A stretch of DNA of 64,000 nucleotides from Ooceraea biroi (taxonomy: Eukaryota; Arthropoda; Insecta; Hymenoptera; Formicidae), in assembly GCF_003672135.1 (NCBI RefSeq), contig NC_039514.1:8111787-8175786 (forward strand), read 5' to 3'. The position numbers and the translations under genes were made by a program. Under the pieces are notes generated by a model that worked only from the letters and a program-made list of their open reading frames with translations, was not told the DNA's origin and searched no databases. This document shows positions 48,899-60,085 of this stretch, in pieces (position 1 is the first letter of the stretch; each line of letters opens with the position of its first letter).

Positions 48899-51800
48899 TA
48901 CGGTTTTCAAAAGTCTATCCATGCATTGGTTGACCAATTTTATTCCGAATAAAAATAATCAGTTTTAGCACGTACGATCAATAATTGATGACTGCGTTAG
49001 TCTTGTTATTTTTCAGGCATACCGTGTGTAGAATATGTACATGCACGAGGTATGTACACGCGAGATCCACAGGAGAACAGCGATCAATATCTATATGAAA
49101 ACTAGACAGGAAACGTATTACGCAAGTTGGACGCTTTTAGATTATGTAGTTGGAAACTGCGTGTGAGTAAAAGAGACGTGGGAGCACATGAAAGCTTTGC
49201 GAGAGAATGATACATCAATGTGCCGGTCAACTGAGCTCTTCGCGGGACGTATCTGCGTCGAATTGATGAATCACTGTGTAGCGAGTAATAAGAATCGAAA
49301 AGTAAGTCTCCAAATGGGATCGTTGCATTCGCGTTTCCTCTCGTGAAAGATTCGGCGCTAAAGAGTCGCGCGCATCGTCTCGCTAGTCATATATTTCGAA
49401 TTATTTTTATTAAATCAAGACAATTATTCTGAAAGCCACGAGGGCCCGAGTGGCTCGATCCCAAGAAATGAGAATTTTCCTCCAATGAAGACGAACGTGA
49501 CGGCGTATTGTCATTTGAAGGAGCGAGCGGCTAGATAACAGCCCGTCAGAATTAATTAATTTCACCGGCGCTTTTCTCTGGCTGCAACCTCCGTTTCTTT
49601 CAGCGTCGTCAGCTCTCCCCGGTCGCAAAGTACGACGCTACCGCATCTACGACGAGTTCTCCAAGCCATCCTCGCCGATTCGTCGGGCAAAGATTTTCCC
49701 CCGAGGTTTTCCCTCCGTGAAAATCGCGACGAACCGCGAAAAAGCGTGTCCGCCCGAGCGAGGTGATCGCGATAACTCCGTCGGGGTGCTCGACGACACG
49801 AGAGAAAATTCCCGTGAGATGATTTTAAAAAGTGGGCCGTACCAGCGGTCGTAGATAAAGAAAACTACAAGGAAATAAAAGAAAGGAGATAGATGGAAAG
49901 GGCTGACTAGGAAGGTCGGGCAGGAGCGGAGCTGGTGGGGAAAAAGAGAGAGAGAGAGAGGGAAGAGAGCGGAATAAAATTTGCATCGCAAAATCCTACC
50001 GTTTACCCCATCCCCCATCTCCCACTGCCGACCACCCTCTTTCACTCGGTGAAGATAGAGCGTCGAGCTATCCGTATATATGAGAGGGGGGTAATGACGG
50101 TACTCGGTATCCCGTGAAGAAAAGGAAGAGCGTCCATTTTGGACCAGCAGTACTCGCTTCTCTGCATCGTCGATCCTGTTTTGTGTCCTGCGTATAGGCA
50201 TATTTGTTTTGCACGGACCATCGAAAGTATCGAGTGCACATAAAGGACCGGTCGGTTCCTCCTTCTTCCTAGTGCACTTCGTAAAACTCAACCCCCTCGC
50301 AATCTCTCGCTTGTTCCTGTCTTCAACTACGGGGCTACAGTTTATCCAAGTTAAAAGATAATTTTTCAGGTTTGAACGGTACGCATAAATCATTTAATAC
50401 TCTCGCGTATCATGATGTGGTCCGCCGAGCTACCAGCGCCGTTCCAATATAACCGACGAATTTTTGTCACCTACTTTATCACCACTTGTTCGGCAATTCG
50501 GTCTCGCTTACTTTTACGGCGATTCGTCTTTCGTTTGTGCAAAGTGCCAATTTGCGCAAAGGATGCAATAATGCAGCGCTATTCCTTTTACCATGTTAAC
50601 AAACAGGCAGCGTAACAGTTTCTGATCACTAACAAGGATACGAACTACTGGAAATGTATACAGCCGTTCGGTGCGATTGAAAATTGAAGGCTTTGGCTCG
50701 AAAGAAAAGGAGATTCTCATTTTATCCTACATTCAGTCTGCATGTTAAAGAGACGTTTAAAATGTAAATATCATTGGCGCGATGTATCGCTGTACAAGTC
50801 ACGTCGTGTATATCTTCAGATATACGCCGAGACGAAACTTTAGTGCCGGATATAACTTTCCGCCGTGAATAAATCTCGGTCTCATCATAACATTCGCGCG
50901 CGTAACACGATACGTCGAGAATTTCTCATCTTATTTACATCGCGAGTACGATCGGCCGTGAACGTGCCGTACAGTCTCGTATCTAATTTTCTTTATTTCT
51001 CCCTTTAGGCGAATTTTGTAAAATCACGCAACCGTGCTACAATAGCCCCACGAGCGAGAAAACGGAGCGAACGTTATTGCGATGTCGTGGCCTCGGGGTG
51101 CACGTAATGCGATCTCTCCCGGACATTGCTCGTTAGTGATCGATAATTATAAATAATTAGTGAGGCGAGATGTGCCTCCTCCGGCGGTTGTTGCCTCGGT
51201 AAGAGCTCAGTATAACCGTAGATGTACTTTATCTTGAAAAAAGAGGTATGCTCGCGCGCGAGAGGCATTAACGATCCTCACGTGCCGAGAGGGCCACTCA
51301 TTTCTCAGTATTGTGTCACTCCCAGTTTAAAACGCGTCACCATTATCCAGCTTGTTACTTGTGTGTGTAACTTAAAGCCAGAGCTTTATCCATTTCGTGT
51401 GTAATACGTATACTCGCCGAGTTTTGCTTGGTTTCGCTAAAAGGTGCAACGTGGTCCGATGACTTTCCATTCTCGAGCTCTCCATCGAGTATTCAAAGCA
51501 ACCTATCCAGAGTTCCATTACAGGTTTCGGTGCATACGTATTGTCGTATCTTGCAAAAGTTCGTATCAACATACCGAGCGCGACACTTGTTCCTGACGGC
51601 TCTAGGGCCTCGTTCATATCCTGTGTTCATGCTTGGACGCGGCATGAGAAAATACACACAGAGTCCTTACGAAAAGAATGTCGGTATTATCGCTCACGCG
51701 ATTCGATGTCAGGTTTTCAAAGAGATTTCCTGACGACAGCGCGGTACACCCAGCCTGCCTAGTGCTGTTAGATACCTCAATCGGGAAACGCGCGATTGCG

Positions 51801-52904
51801 CGAACGCACTCGACGCATTCAAATGCGCTGATATGCACCGGGTGCGTTCACCGGGTAGTTATTTCCCGAAACGTTGGAAACGTTGCCCAGATTGAACTAA
51901 CGCTTAAAATTAATAATACTAACGCTAACGGGGGAAAAATAATTTCGCCTCCGGCGAGGTGTGAATAATGCATGAGGCGTGACGTGAAATCCGTGCGGCG
52001 TTGCAATTGCAATTGCAGCATATGGAAGGCGCGTACTTATGCGATATCCCATACGTGTACGTACCGTATACCGCGCGTGTACACGGTACGTACGCTCGCG
52101 ATACAATTGCAGCTGCAGCAACGTGGATCCTCTCCCCCGAAAACGATCGCGTTTGCTAATAGCACCGTCGCAATTAAAGTTTCACGCGTCGCGGCACAGC
52201 GATGCCTCCGTTATTCGTCGACGACGACTCATATGGCCCGTTACGTAATCCGGGAGTGACGCGGATTATCCGTTGCTATCAGCGCAGTCTGACGCGACTA
52301 ATCTCGCGTATAACGGTGACTTTTTTAACCAAGTGCCGGGTCGGGAGATCGTAAGCGATTTTATTTCCGTAGCAGCGACGTATATATAGAGGTCCGATTT
52401 GTCGAGCAAAATAGACCTCTTATCGTAGAGATTGTGGCAGCGTAAAATGAAGACGGAAGAGAGGGTGGAGAGGGAGGCGGAGAGCGCTATTTGCAAAAAT
52501 GATAACAGATGCCTGCGCTACCAGCGCGTGTCAGCGCGATAAGAGTTCCGCTTTGCACGACAAATGCAAGTTCCAGCGATGATATTTCCATAAATATAAC
52601 CGTAACCGTGTTGCCAGTGGCAATCGGTTTAATATATCGAAAGCGCCGTTTATATAGCTGTTGGCGAGAATAGAGAACGCATCGCATTTTATGTCACATT
52701 TGACAATTATCACATTTGCCACTAAGTGTCCTCGCCTCAATCGAAAGTCTCTCATTAAGCTACGGCTAGGAAAATACTCATTGACTCTATTGACCGTCGC
52801 AAAACGTTGCCAGAGTCATACGTGAGTGTCCACTTTATCGCTTTGACTTTGGCAACGGTCACTTGCTTACTTTTATTCGTCATCGATAAATTTACCTAGG
52901 CACT
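48896..52904. other. Non-coding stretch, no gene recognised
   Basis: It includes the longest open frame of the window (248 codons, minus strand, 49647-50393). That frame has low-complexity Ser/Leu/Pro/Phe-rich parts from a CT-rich strand and no domain signature, so I do not call it a gene. No supported exon of Ddr was found here. Confidence 0.55.
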
Positions 52905-52906
52905 TA

Positions 52907-53611
52907 AGGGGGGAGCCTGCTTTAGAACGCTGAAAATAAGGTATATTTTACGAATTGTTTTTGGAGAAACTATACAGCGGATCATTATAAAATTTTTATG
53001 CATTTATTAGTACATGTTTAAAGATAAAAAAAATTATTTTTTGATTTGAATATATCGCTTGTAGAGGTCGTCCTGGAGAAATCTTAGTGCAGCCGCGTCG
53101 CCGGCATTGCAAATTGCTGAGCATTCTCCTGCCTCCAAATTTCGTCTAAACTGAAAAATTGAAATATGTTCTCGTTATTTATGAATTCCCATCGTCGATG
53201 AACCAAAGAGAGAAGAAAAAAGTTGAAAAGTGCCAAAATGGTGGAGCTTAGAACACAAAAGTACGATTTTTAGGCAAAGTTTTTAAACTTTTTCATGCAA
53301 AACTAATTGTTTAACTTAATGTTTTTATGAATATTAAAGGTTCATCGACGATGGGAATTCATAAATAACAAGAAAATATTTCAATTTTTCAGTTTGGATG
53401 AAATTTGGAGGCAGGAGAATGTTCACCAATTTACAATGCCTCCAGGACGACCTCTACAGGCGATATATTCAAATAAAAAAATAATTTTTTTTATCTTTAA
53501 ACATGTACTAATAAATGCATCAAAGTTTTATAATAATCCGCTGTATAGTTTCTCCAAAAAAATTCGTAAAATTATACCTTATTTTCAACGTTCTAAAGCA
53601 GGCTCCCCCCT
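52907..53611. mobile_element. 705-bp foldback element with long inverted arms
   Basis: Left arm 52907-53204 and right arm 53339-53611 are inverted copies; ends are AGGGGGGAGCCTGCTTTAGA and its complement. TA occurs at both edges (52905-52906 and 53612-53613). The left arm is about 25 bp longer because of one insertion near 53075-53100. The 134-bp centre has no coding content. TA targets suggest a Tc1/mariner-related transposase, but the family is not identified. It lies about 290 bp upstream of the Ddr start exon. Confidence 0.8.
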
Positions 53612-53939
53612 TAATGCCGTTCTAACGGACCAGTACGTGTTCGCGGTAACAGCCGGCATTATTTTCATGGAGCCTCGTTGCTCCAACCGCATGAGATTGA
53701 CTTATCAATGATCGCGGGGTAACCGGGCGCTCCGATTACATTAAACTACGAATCTACGTAAGGGGAAAGTCGCGTTCGGGACGATGGCCGAGGAAATCGT
53801 CGATTGTCACAAATATCACCTGTAACATAATCAGTACTCGTCGAGCGAGCATTTGCAGCTCAGTCTACGGATGATTAACACGTATTACTCCGTTCTCAGG
53901 GCGTCGACGCGAAGCTGTAACCACCCTGCGACCATCACG

Positions 53940-53990
53940 ATGCTAGGAACGTGCTTGATGACCGATGCGGTCAGGACCGCGGATAGTTAG
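53940..53990 (+). promoter_or_regulatory. Upstream ORF 1 in the Ddr leader
   Basis: ATG at 53940 (A at -3) and 16 codons to TAG at 53990, ending before the main start. It may lower translation of Ddr if the leader is used as predicted. Confidence 0.4.
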
Positions 53991-53992
53991 TG

Positions 53993-54094
53993 ATGAGGAG
54001 GAGTAAGTTATCGGCGTGCCGACGGCCCAGGTCACCAGTAACATGCCAGTCCTTGGTCCCAGCGCCGATCCAACTCCACTTCGAGGACTTCTGA
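53993..54094 (+). promoter_or_regulatory. Upstream ORF 2 overlapping the Ddr start
   Basis: ATG at 53993 (G at -3), out of frame with Ddr, stop at 54094, so it overlaps the main ATG at 54043. Ribosomes that use it cannot easily reinitiate at the main start. Confidence 0.4.
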
Positions 54095-54145
54095 TCGCCG
54101 CTTTCGTCCTATTGTCCCTGCCGCGTTGTCGCTGCACGGATCTAG
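54043..54145 (+). CDS. Ddr: Ddr coding exon 1: signal peptide
   Basis: First coding exon of the discoidin domain receptor, a collagen-binding receptor tyrosine kinase of the plasma membrane. The 34 codons give a typical secretory signal: a short n-region to about residue 14, a hydrophobic core GLLIAAFVLLSL at about 15-26, then a Cys/Arg-rich stretch PRCRC with cleavage likely soon after. The frame is open only from 54007 and has no earlier ATG, and A at -3 favours this start. It ends with one base of a split codon at a strong GTAAGT donor. Joined to 57638 it reads TDLGQCATALGMESG, the expected entry into the discoidin domain. The signal peptide alone would not identify the gene; the identification rests on the next exon and the matching phase. 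Confidence 0.8.
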
Positions 54146-57100
54146 GTAAGTCGAATCCAAACTCCCGGACGCGTCATATCCGAGTTTGATGACTTCCGAA
54201 AAGTGCCGGTACTCCTTTGGCCCCTTCCAAGTTTCGTCGTTCCCTTACGATCTTTCTCACTGTCCCAGAGCGTACTGTCACCGCGCCAAGTCGAACGGTC
54301 GCGTTCGTCGATTGAAAATCTTCGACGAAGCATTCCGCGGAGACGACCACGGAACAAGTTTTTCTAAATTCCCTTTCCAAAGTAGAAGTGTGTGTGTCTC
54401 GCGAGTACGTCTGTAATTTTATTATTTCTCAAAAACGGAATCTCTCTCGTCTACGGATTAATTTGTCAAGATGATCCATCTCCTTTCAGTTGGCAAAATT
54501 GTTGGTAAGATTCTTAGTAAAATCGTAAAATGTAATTCTGTTACAGCGATCTCAAAGCATTACGTGCTAATAAAGAATTTTGAAAGAATAAGCGGTATCG
54601 AGCTTTTTCCTCCTCTCTTTTATTTTTGGCACCAACAGGATGGCGTGACAATCTGCTGTATGTCATGCTATGCTATACGTTTTTCTTTCTTTTCTCGGTG
54701 TGCGTACGCAATAATGCCGTACTGCCTACACACGTTCTGGTCTCATCGAGGCATTGTACCCTCGTAAATGAAATGTCAGACGCACGATGAATTAACAATA
54801 CTATCTAATAGCTGCTCAGATGCGAGAAGAGCGAGCGGACCGTGTATTGTGCCGATCCGTTCTGTCATGCCGCTGTTCTGACTCTCACCGTTCGTTGTTT
54901 ACCGCTCATCCGTTATATTTCTATGCAAATTAATTATCATTTGCAAGAGAAAGAGAGAGAGAGGACGCTGCGTCAAATCAAGTTAATTTTCAGAGTAGCT
55001 TGCAATTGTTGCCATATTCTTCGTCCTTTTTTTTATTCTTATATTCACTCACGGAAATCAAGACAATTTTTTAAGGTTACGATATATATACAGTAGAAAG
55101 AATTGCGAAAAATTTACATCAGATATTTGCATTTCAAGCTTCTATCTCGTATGTGCGTCAAATAATATCGAATCGTTATTAGATACTTGTATTCAATCTC
55201 ATCATTTGTTATTGTCTTTCGACCATTTTCCCAATACTCGTACACGAATTAATGTTTTATTTAGATTCGAAATGCTAACAATTAATGCCGTCATAAATAT
55301 TAACTATCAATTATTCGGTGTGGTTTGAATATATTTAAGCTCTTGGCAAATCGGGTTGTCAATCAAGTTACAAATCATTGAAATCGTTCATTACCCTGCA
55401 CGTTGCGTGAAAACACATCGCGTCTAGGATATCCCAATATGTCAGGTTGACTTATCGCTTTAGGACATGACACCAAAGCTCGGGTTCATATCCGTTATCA
55501 TCGTATACAATGCACGCGATACGACCTCTTGTACTTCAAGTACAAACGTTGCAGTACGGGATAATACGAATTATTAGAAAAAGTATTGCGCTTTGATATA
55601 CGATTAATATTTAAAGTGTCGCGAATAAGTGACTAAACAATCGTTCCAAGAGAATAAAAAGGAACACGTAAAATCAGATCAGAAAATTGTCATTACAAAT
55701 CCTCATAGACATTACATAGCATACGTACAATAATAATATACGTTATACTCTGTATGTTCGCTTTATATCATGTGTCTGCCTCGTCGGAAAGATACAATGC
55801 GATAGTTGATCAATTGCTGCAAACAACAACGAATATCCCGTTGGATAATTCTCGGACGCGAAACATCGGATGCACCGTGGCGGGATGGCTCGCGATATCC
55901 AGGTTGGTTCAATAATTACGACACGGTTCATCTCATTCGCACCATGTCGCATTAACGGATGCAGCATAAAGGCTGCCAGCTGCAAATATGATCCAAGTTG
56001 CGCGACTTGAATAGAAACTAGCACGTTTATTAGGCAATAATTTCATACGTGCGCCGCGAAAACGTAACGCTATTTTCCCGGCTTTTATCTCGAAAGTTTG
56101 TTAGAACGCGTCGCCTGATTGTCGAATTTCACGTATCTCTCCGCGTGTCTCTCCGTGATTAGTGTATCACTTGTTTTATTCAGGGTAAATCCATGATATT
56201 CAAGCACGCAATGCTAAACAATAAAAATCCCGAGATAATAAAAATATATGTATATGTATTAATAAGTAAACGGTCTGACGCTTTTATTTGCGTAACAATT
56301 TTTCCGCGATTATCAAGTAATGATGTAGTATATGATAGAGACCCATAATATCTCGTCACTGGATCAAATAAAAGAGCGATCTAAGGGAAATGTAATAAAG
56401 TCTAATAATAAGGGAAAAGCACGCAGACTTTTATGGAAGAATGAAAAGGACCCGGTTTGTAGCGCACTGGAAAAGTCATAACTTCCATTTGTAAAATTTT
56501 TTAATAAAACAGCGAGCACGCGACGGAAAGAACTTGTCCTAAATGGACCTCGTTAAATGAGTCATATACCATCGCCAACCACTTTGCGATATATATTAAC
56601 TATCCTCTGTGGAAAAAGCGTTTGGCACAGTTTGCGAAAAATGTAGTTTCCTGATATTTATTTTATTAATATCCAGCAACCGTTTCATCGCGCGTTTGCA
56701 ATAACGAGTATTCACATTTTGCTCCCATCCACGATTGATAACGTTGCAAATTTATATTTTTCTTTTCCATTTTTTTTGTATTGCTTACATTTGTAGGTAC
56801 GTGTTGACACGGGATACGTGTTGCAAATACAATTGCCTTACCGATATCCACTTGATCGAATGTTTATCGAATTACTCCAGTTGTCGGGGAGTGCTCAGAA
56901 TTTGTAATTTATCAATTCCGATTGCGCGAATCTGTTTGCATATTTTCAAAGAAAATAATGCAAATTATAAATAATAAATACTTGCAGATTGCGGTTAAAT
57001 AATGTTTTATTTCGATATTAATTTTAAATCGGACATAGATTTTACATCGCGCTATACCGACACAAGCAGAATACGAAGTTTCTCCGTATGACGGACGGTA

Positions 57101-57637
57101 GGTGGAACGTGGAGGACAGTTACAAACCCAAAGCAAGTTTTGTTCGCGGTAATGCCGACTCATGGAGACCATAGCCGGCCGGTAGTAGCTCCGGAGGCTG
57201 AGCTAATCCCACGTCCGCTGCATTCTGCAGTTTTGAAACTTTCCGTCGTAACTGCACTGCCATAGTTTAAGCGTACTGACGTCAGGCACGACGCGCGTTG
57301 TAACGCGCAACAAGATATTGGCCGAACTGACTCTCGCTGATTCAACAATTTATCCCGTATGGGATAACACGTTACCCCGTCATTAAAAAATCGCCAATGC
57401 ATCAACTATTATTATCAGAATATCCGACTACAATAATAATATGTGATTGTGCGGTAAATTCCTCTGCCAAATAAAATTAATTGCTCCACAATCCGATTGA
57501 CTATAGCTGAATTGCTTGGTCGGGATAACGCTCAATCATCTGCTATCCGAAATTTTCACTCCCCGATGCGCGACGTTAACGAAATGGAGATTGATATTGA
57601 AGTTTGCCTAACACCATCGTGAATCGTTTCATTATAG
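54146..57637 (+). other. Ddr intron between coding exons 1 and 2
   Basis: About 3.5 kb, GTAAGT at the start and TTTCATTATAG at the end, phase 1. AT-rich, with open frames of no recognisable content. No mobile element seen. Confidence 0.75.
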
Positions 57638-57740
57638 GACAATGCGCTACAGCGCTGGGCATGGAAAGCGGAGAAATCCCCGATGAAGACATCTCGGCGA
57701 GTTCCATGTACGATCCCAGCCTTGGACCGAAACATGCCAG
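57638..57740 (+). CDS. Ddr: Ddr coding exon 2: start of the discoidin domain
   Basis: The 103-bp exon lies between the acceptor TTCATTATAG and the donor CCAG, then GTAGGA. With the G from exon 1 it encodes QCATALGMESGEIPDEDISA and then SSMYDPSLGPKHA, plus two bases of an Arg or Ser codon. The pattern C-x3-LGM-x2-G-x-IPD-x-DI-x-ASS opens the discoidin (F5/8C) domain of DDR1/DDR2 and insect Ddr, from family knowledge; this domain binds fibrillar collagen, and ligand binding activates the cytoplasmic tyrosine kinase. In relatives the next residues lead to a GAWCP motif; I found none before 64000, so the rest of the discoidin domain, the transmembrane segment and the kinase lie outside the window. 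Partial gene, high confidence in the family. Confidence 0.9.
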
Positions 57741-59342
57741 GTAGGAGAACAATCGTATCTGCGAAGCTGCCGTCAAGTTGCTCGATCGTGTTGGTGCACA
57801 TCTAGCTTTTTCTCGCAAGCATCTATTCTAGTCCCAAGATCATTTATCGCAATTGCCTATTGCAAGCTTCTTATTCACGACCCTCTTAACATACCAGGGT
57901 CTCGATATCCCAACACTTGTCTGTTTCTCATTTAAATGAAATAATTACCATTCGAACTGTAACATCGAAATATTTTGGACTTGGGTAATGTAAATCGCGT
58001 GACTAGCGGAGGTATGTCTCGCGCACCGGCATTAGTGAACCTGCTACGTGGTTCACTTTATTTCTTATTATTTCTTATTACAACGCCGAGATTAAAATCG
58101 CTAGCCAGTATAGCGTTCGCCTCGTGCACACCTTGAGGTGTATTAAAATTTTAAATAACACATGGCCTCAAAAGCACGCTTATAAAACTCTCTTATCAGG
58201 AAATAAATTAATAGCGATTATTACGAAAAGGAAAAAGGAAATGTCGAAAATCCTTTAGGTGATAGGCGCTTTGCACAAATGACAAATCAATTTTGTAAAA
58301 AATGTCATTATTATTCCGATTATTATTTGATCGATAATGATTCTTTTAAGTTACGTTCATTAACTTAACTTGTCGATAATTATAATCATTTTTTTTCATA
58401 CTCGTACTTTCATACTCGTGAAATTGAAGAAATTTTCGCGCAGTGGATGGGAAAAATCAAAATGTATCGGTTCAATGTGAATTTCATGAAATTGGAAATA
58501 TCATCTACGTGCAAAGATACGATATTCGCATTAGCGAATACGGTATCTTCATCCTCTCATCATTAATAACGGGTTTCCTATCTAGAACACGTAGACCGCA
58601 AAAGCGAGCCGTGTGTCGAGTGGATCGATCTCGACAACGATACGCGACAATTTACGGTAGGCTCTTTGTACCCCACCGCGAAAACCGTGACGCGATTTCC
58701 GATAATAACCGGTTTCGTGTTTCGATACCCTCGTTAGGGTGCCACGAAAAACAACGTCGATGATGAAAAAGAAAAAAAAAGAAGAAGAAGAAAAAAATAG
58801 AGAGTTTGGACACACTTTTTGGGAGAATGCTGTCGCACTGAGATCGCTCATCTAACGTAGGCGCGCGTTCGGCAATTAAAAAATTTTAATTAAACCGCCG
58901 TATGCGACTGATCAGCCGTGACGTTTTAATTAACGATCTAGTCCGTAAATCAAAAAGCGGCCTACGCGGCAGCATATTTCGAGGTAGATAGCCCTTGTTG
59001 GAGAGTTACGTCCTTCGAGCAAGTCGTTACTGAGGAGTTTCGGGATACACGGCCGCACACACAGGTCCGGCACGATGTAATAGGGGATAGGAGGGTAGAG
59101 AGCGTCCGAAAGGGGGTCGGTGGTAGCGTCGGCGGCGACGGCAGAAGGGGGTGCGCGGAGCGCCTCGACCCCTACAAATTACCTCCAATTTCGTGTAAAT
59201 TCCTCGTGCCTGCGTCAGCATAATACCTGTATTAGAACGCCCGGCTCCGGCTCTTAGGTGGCAATAAATCTGTATTAGAGCAAGGCGCGCTGCTCCCACT
59301 CGCAAAAGGGGTACGACACCCCGGGACCGGTTAATTTTTCAG

Positions 59343-59405
59343 GTCCGCGATTCGTCTACCACGTTGTCCACAGGGTCGCTCACCACACGTTCCAACGCCC
59401 GTCAG
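59343..59405 (+). other. Exon-like segment in Ddr intron 2 (63 bp)
   Basis: Flanked by a good acceptor (TTAATTTTTCAG) and a CAG donor followed by GTATTC. It is 63 bp and has no stop in the phase needed after exon 2, so inclusion would keep the frame. The encoded residues do not resemble any DDR sequence I know, so it may be a pseudo-exon. Confidence 0.15.
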
Positions 59406-60030
59406 GTATTCGTTTCTACGCTTGTTATTTGTACTCTTCGGACATTTACACATTTATTTTTGCAACGCGGATTGCCAATTTCCACATGTACAGATTTTGA
59501 TACGAGAGATCAAAAAGAGTCTTCGAGTCTTAATTAATTAAGTTAAATTAGTTTCGTTTTTACATCTTTATCTTTTACGGCGAACACTTTTTCCTCAGCT
59601 AATTTGGCGGAAGAAAACTTTTAATACTTTTAGCGGGTTTGCGTGATAGGTATACGTGGTACCGTGAAAGTGACAAAAACGCACCAAAGTAACATACGTA
59701 TGCGCTACAAATCACGATTGTATAATTGGAGGTTTCTAGGTTTCCGGTTGATAATCACTTTAGAAGCTCTCGTCGCGCGATAAAATCTTTTCGGTGGCAC
59801 GAAGCGTGAATGCTCGCGCGAAGACATTCGCGGTATACCACGGGCATCTTAGCCTTGAACCTAGTCTCAGCCGCGGTACTTTAGTAGCTGATGTTTATCG
59901 CGATACACATGTGCTATCGCACAATCCGCAAAGATAACGTAAAATGCATCACGCTAACGCACAATTATAATTATAGATTAAGGGATAGATTTCCATTGTG
60001 AGATTGAAATTGCCTTTGGGAAAACGGGGT

Positions 60031-60085
60031 GGAGAGAAAGAGAGTGGGAGAGAGCAGGGAGAGAGAGAGAGAGAGAGAGAGAGGG
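60031..60085. repeat. (GA)n microsatellite
   Basis: Impure GA tract of about 55 bp. Confidence 0.85.

Larger units (their letters stand above)
53900..54145 (+). other. Ddr: Ddr start exon (5'UTR end plus first coding bases)
   Basis: A splice acceptor with a pyrimidine-rich lead (ACTCCGTTCTCAG) ends at 53899, and a strong donor, CTAG then GTAAGT, begins at 54146. The exon carries 143 bp of 5'UTR and 103 coding bases. The acceptor implies at least one further non-coding exon, and the promoter, upstream; I could not locate them. Two upstream ATGs lie in the leader. Confidence 0.65.

Noticed and set aside
49647..50393. Longest open frame of the window, 248 codons on the minus strand
   Set aside because: Low-complexity stretches from a CT-rich strand, no domain, no splice support and an antisense open frame; most likely chance.
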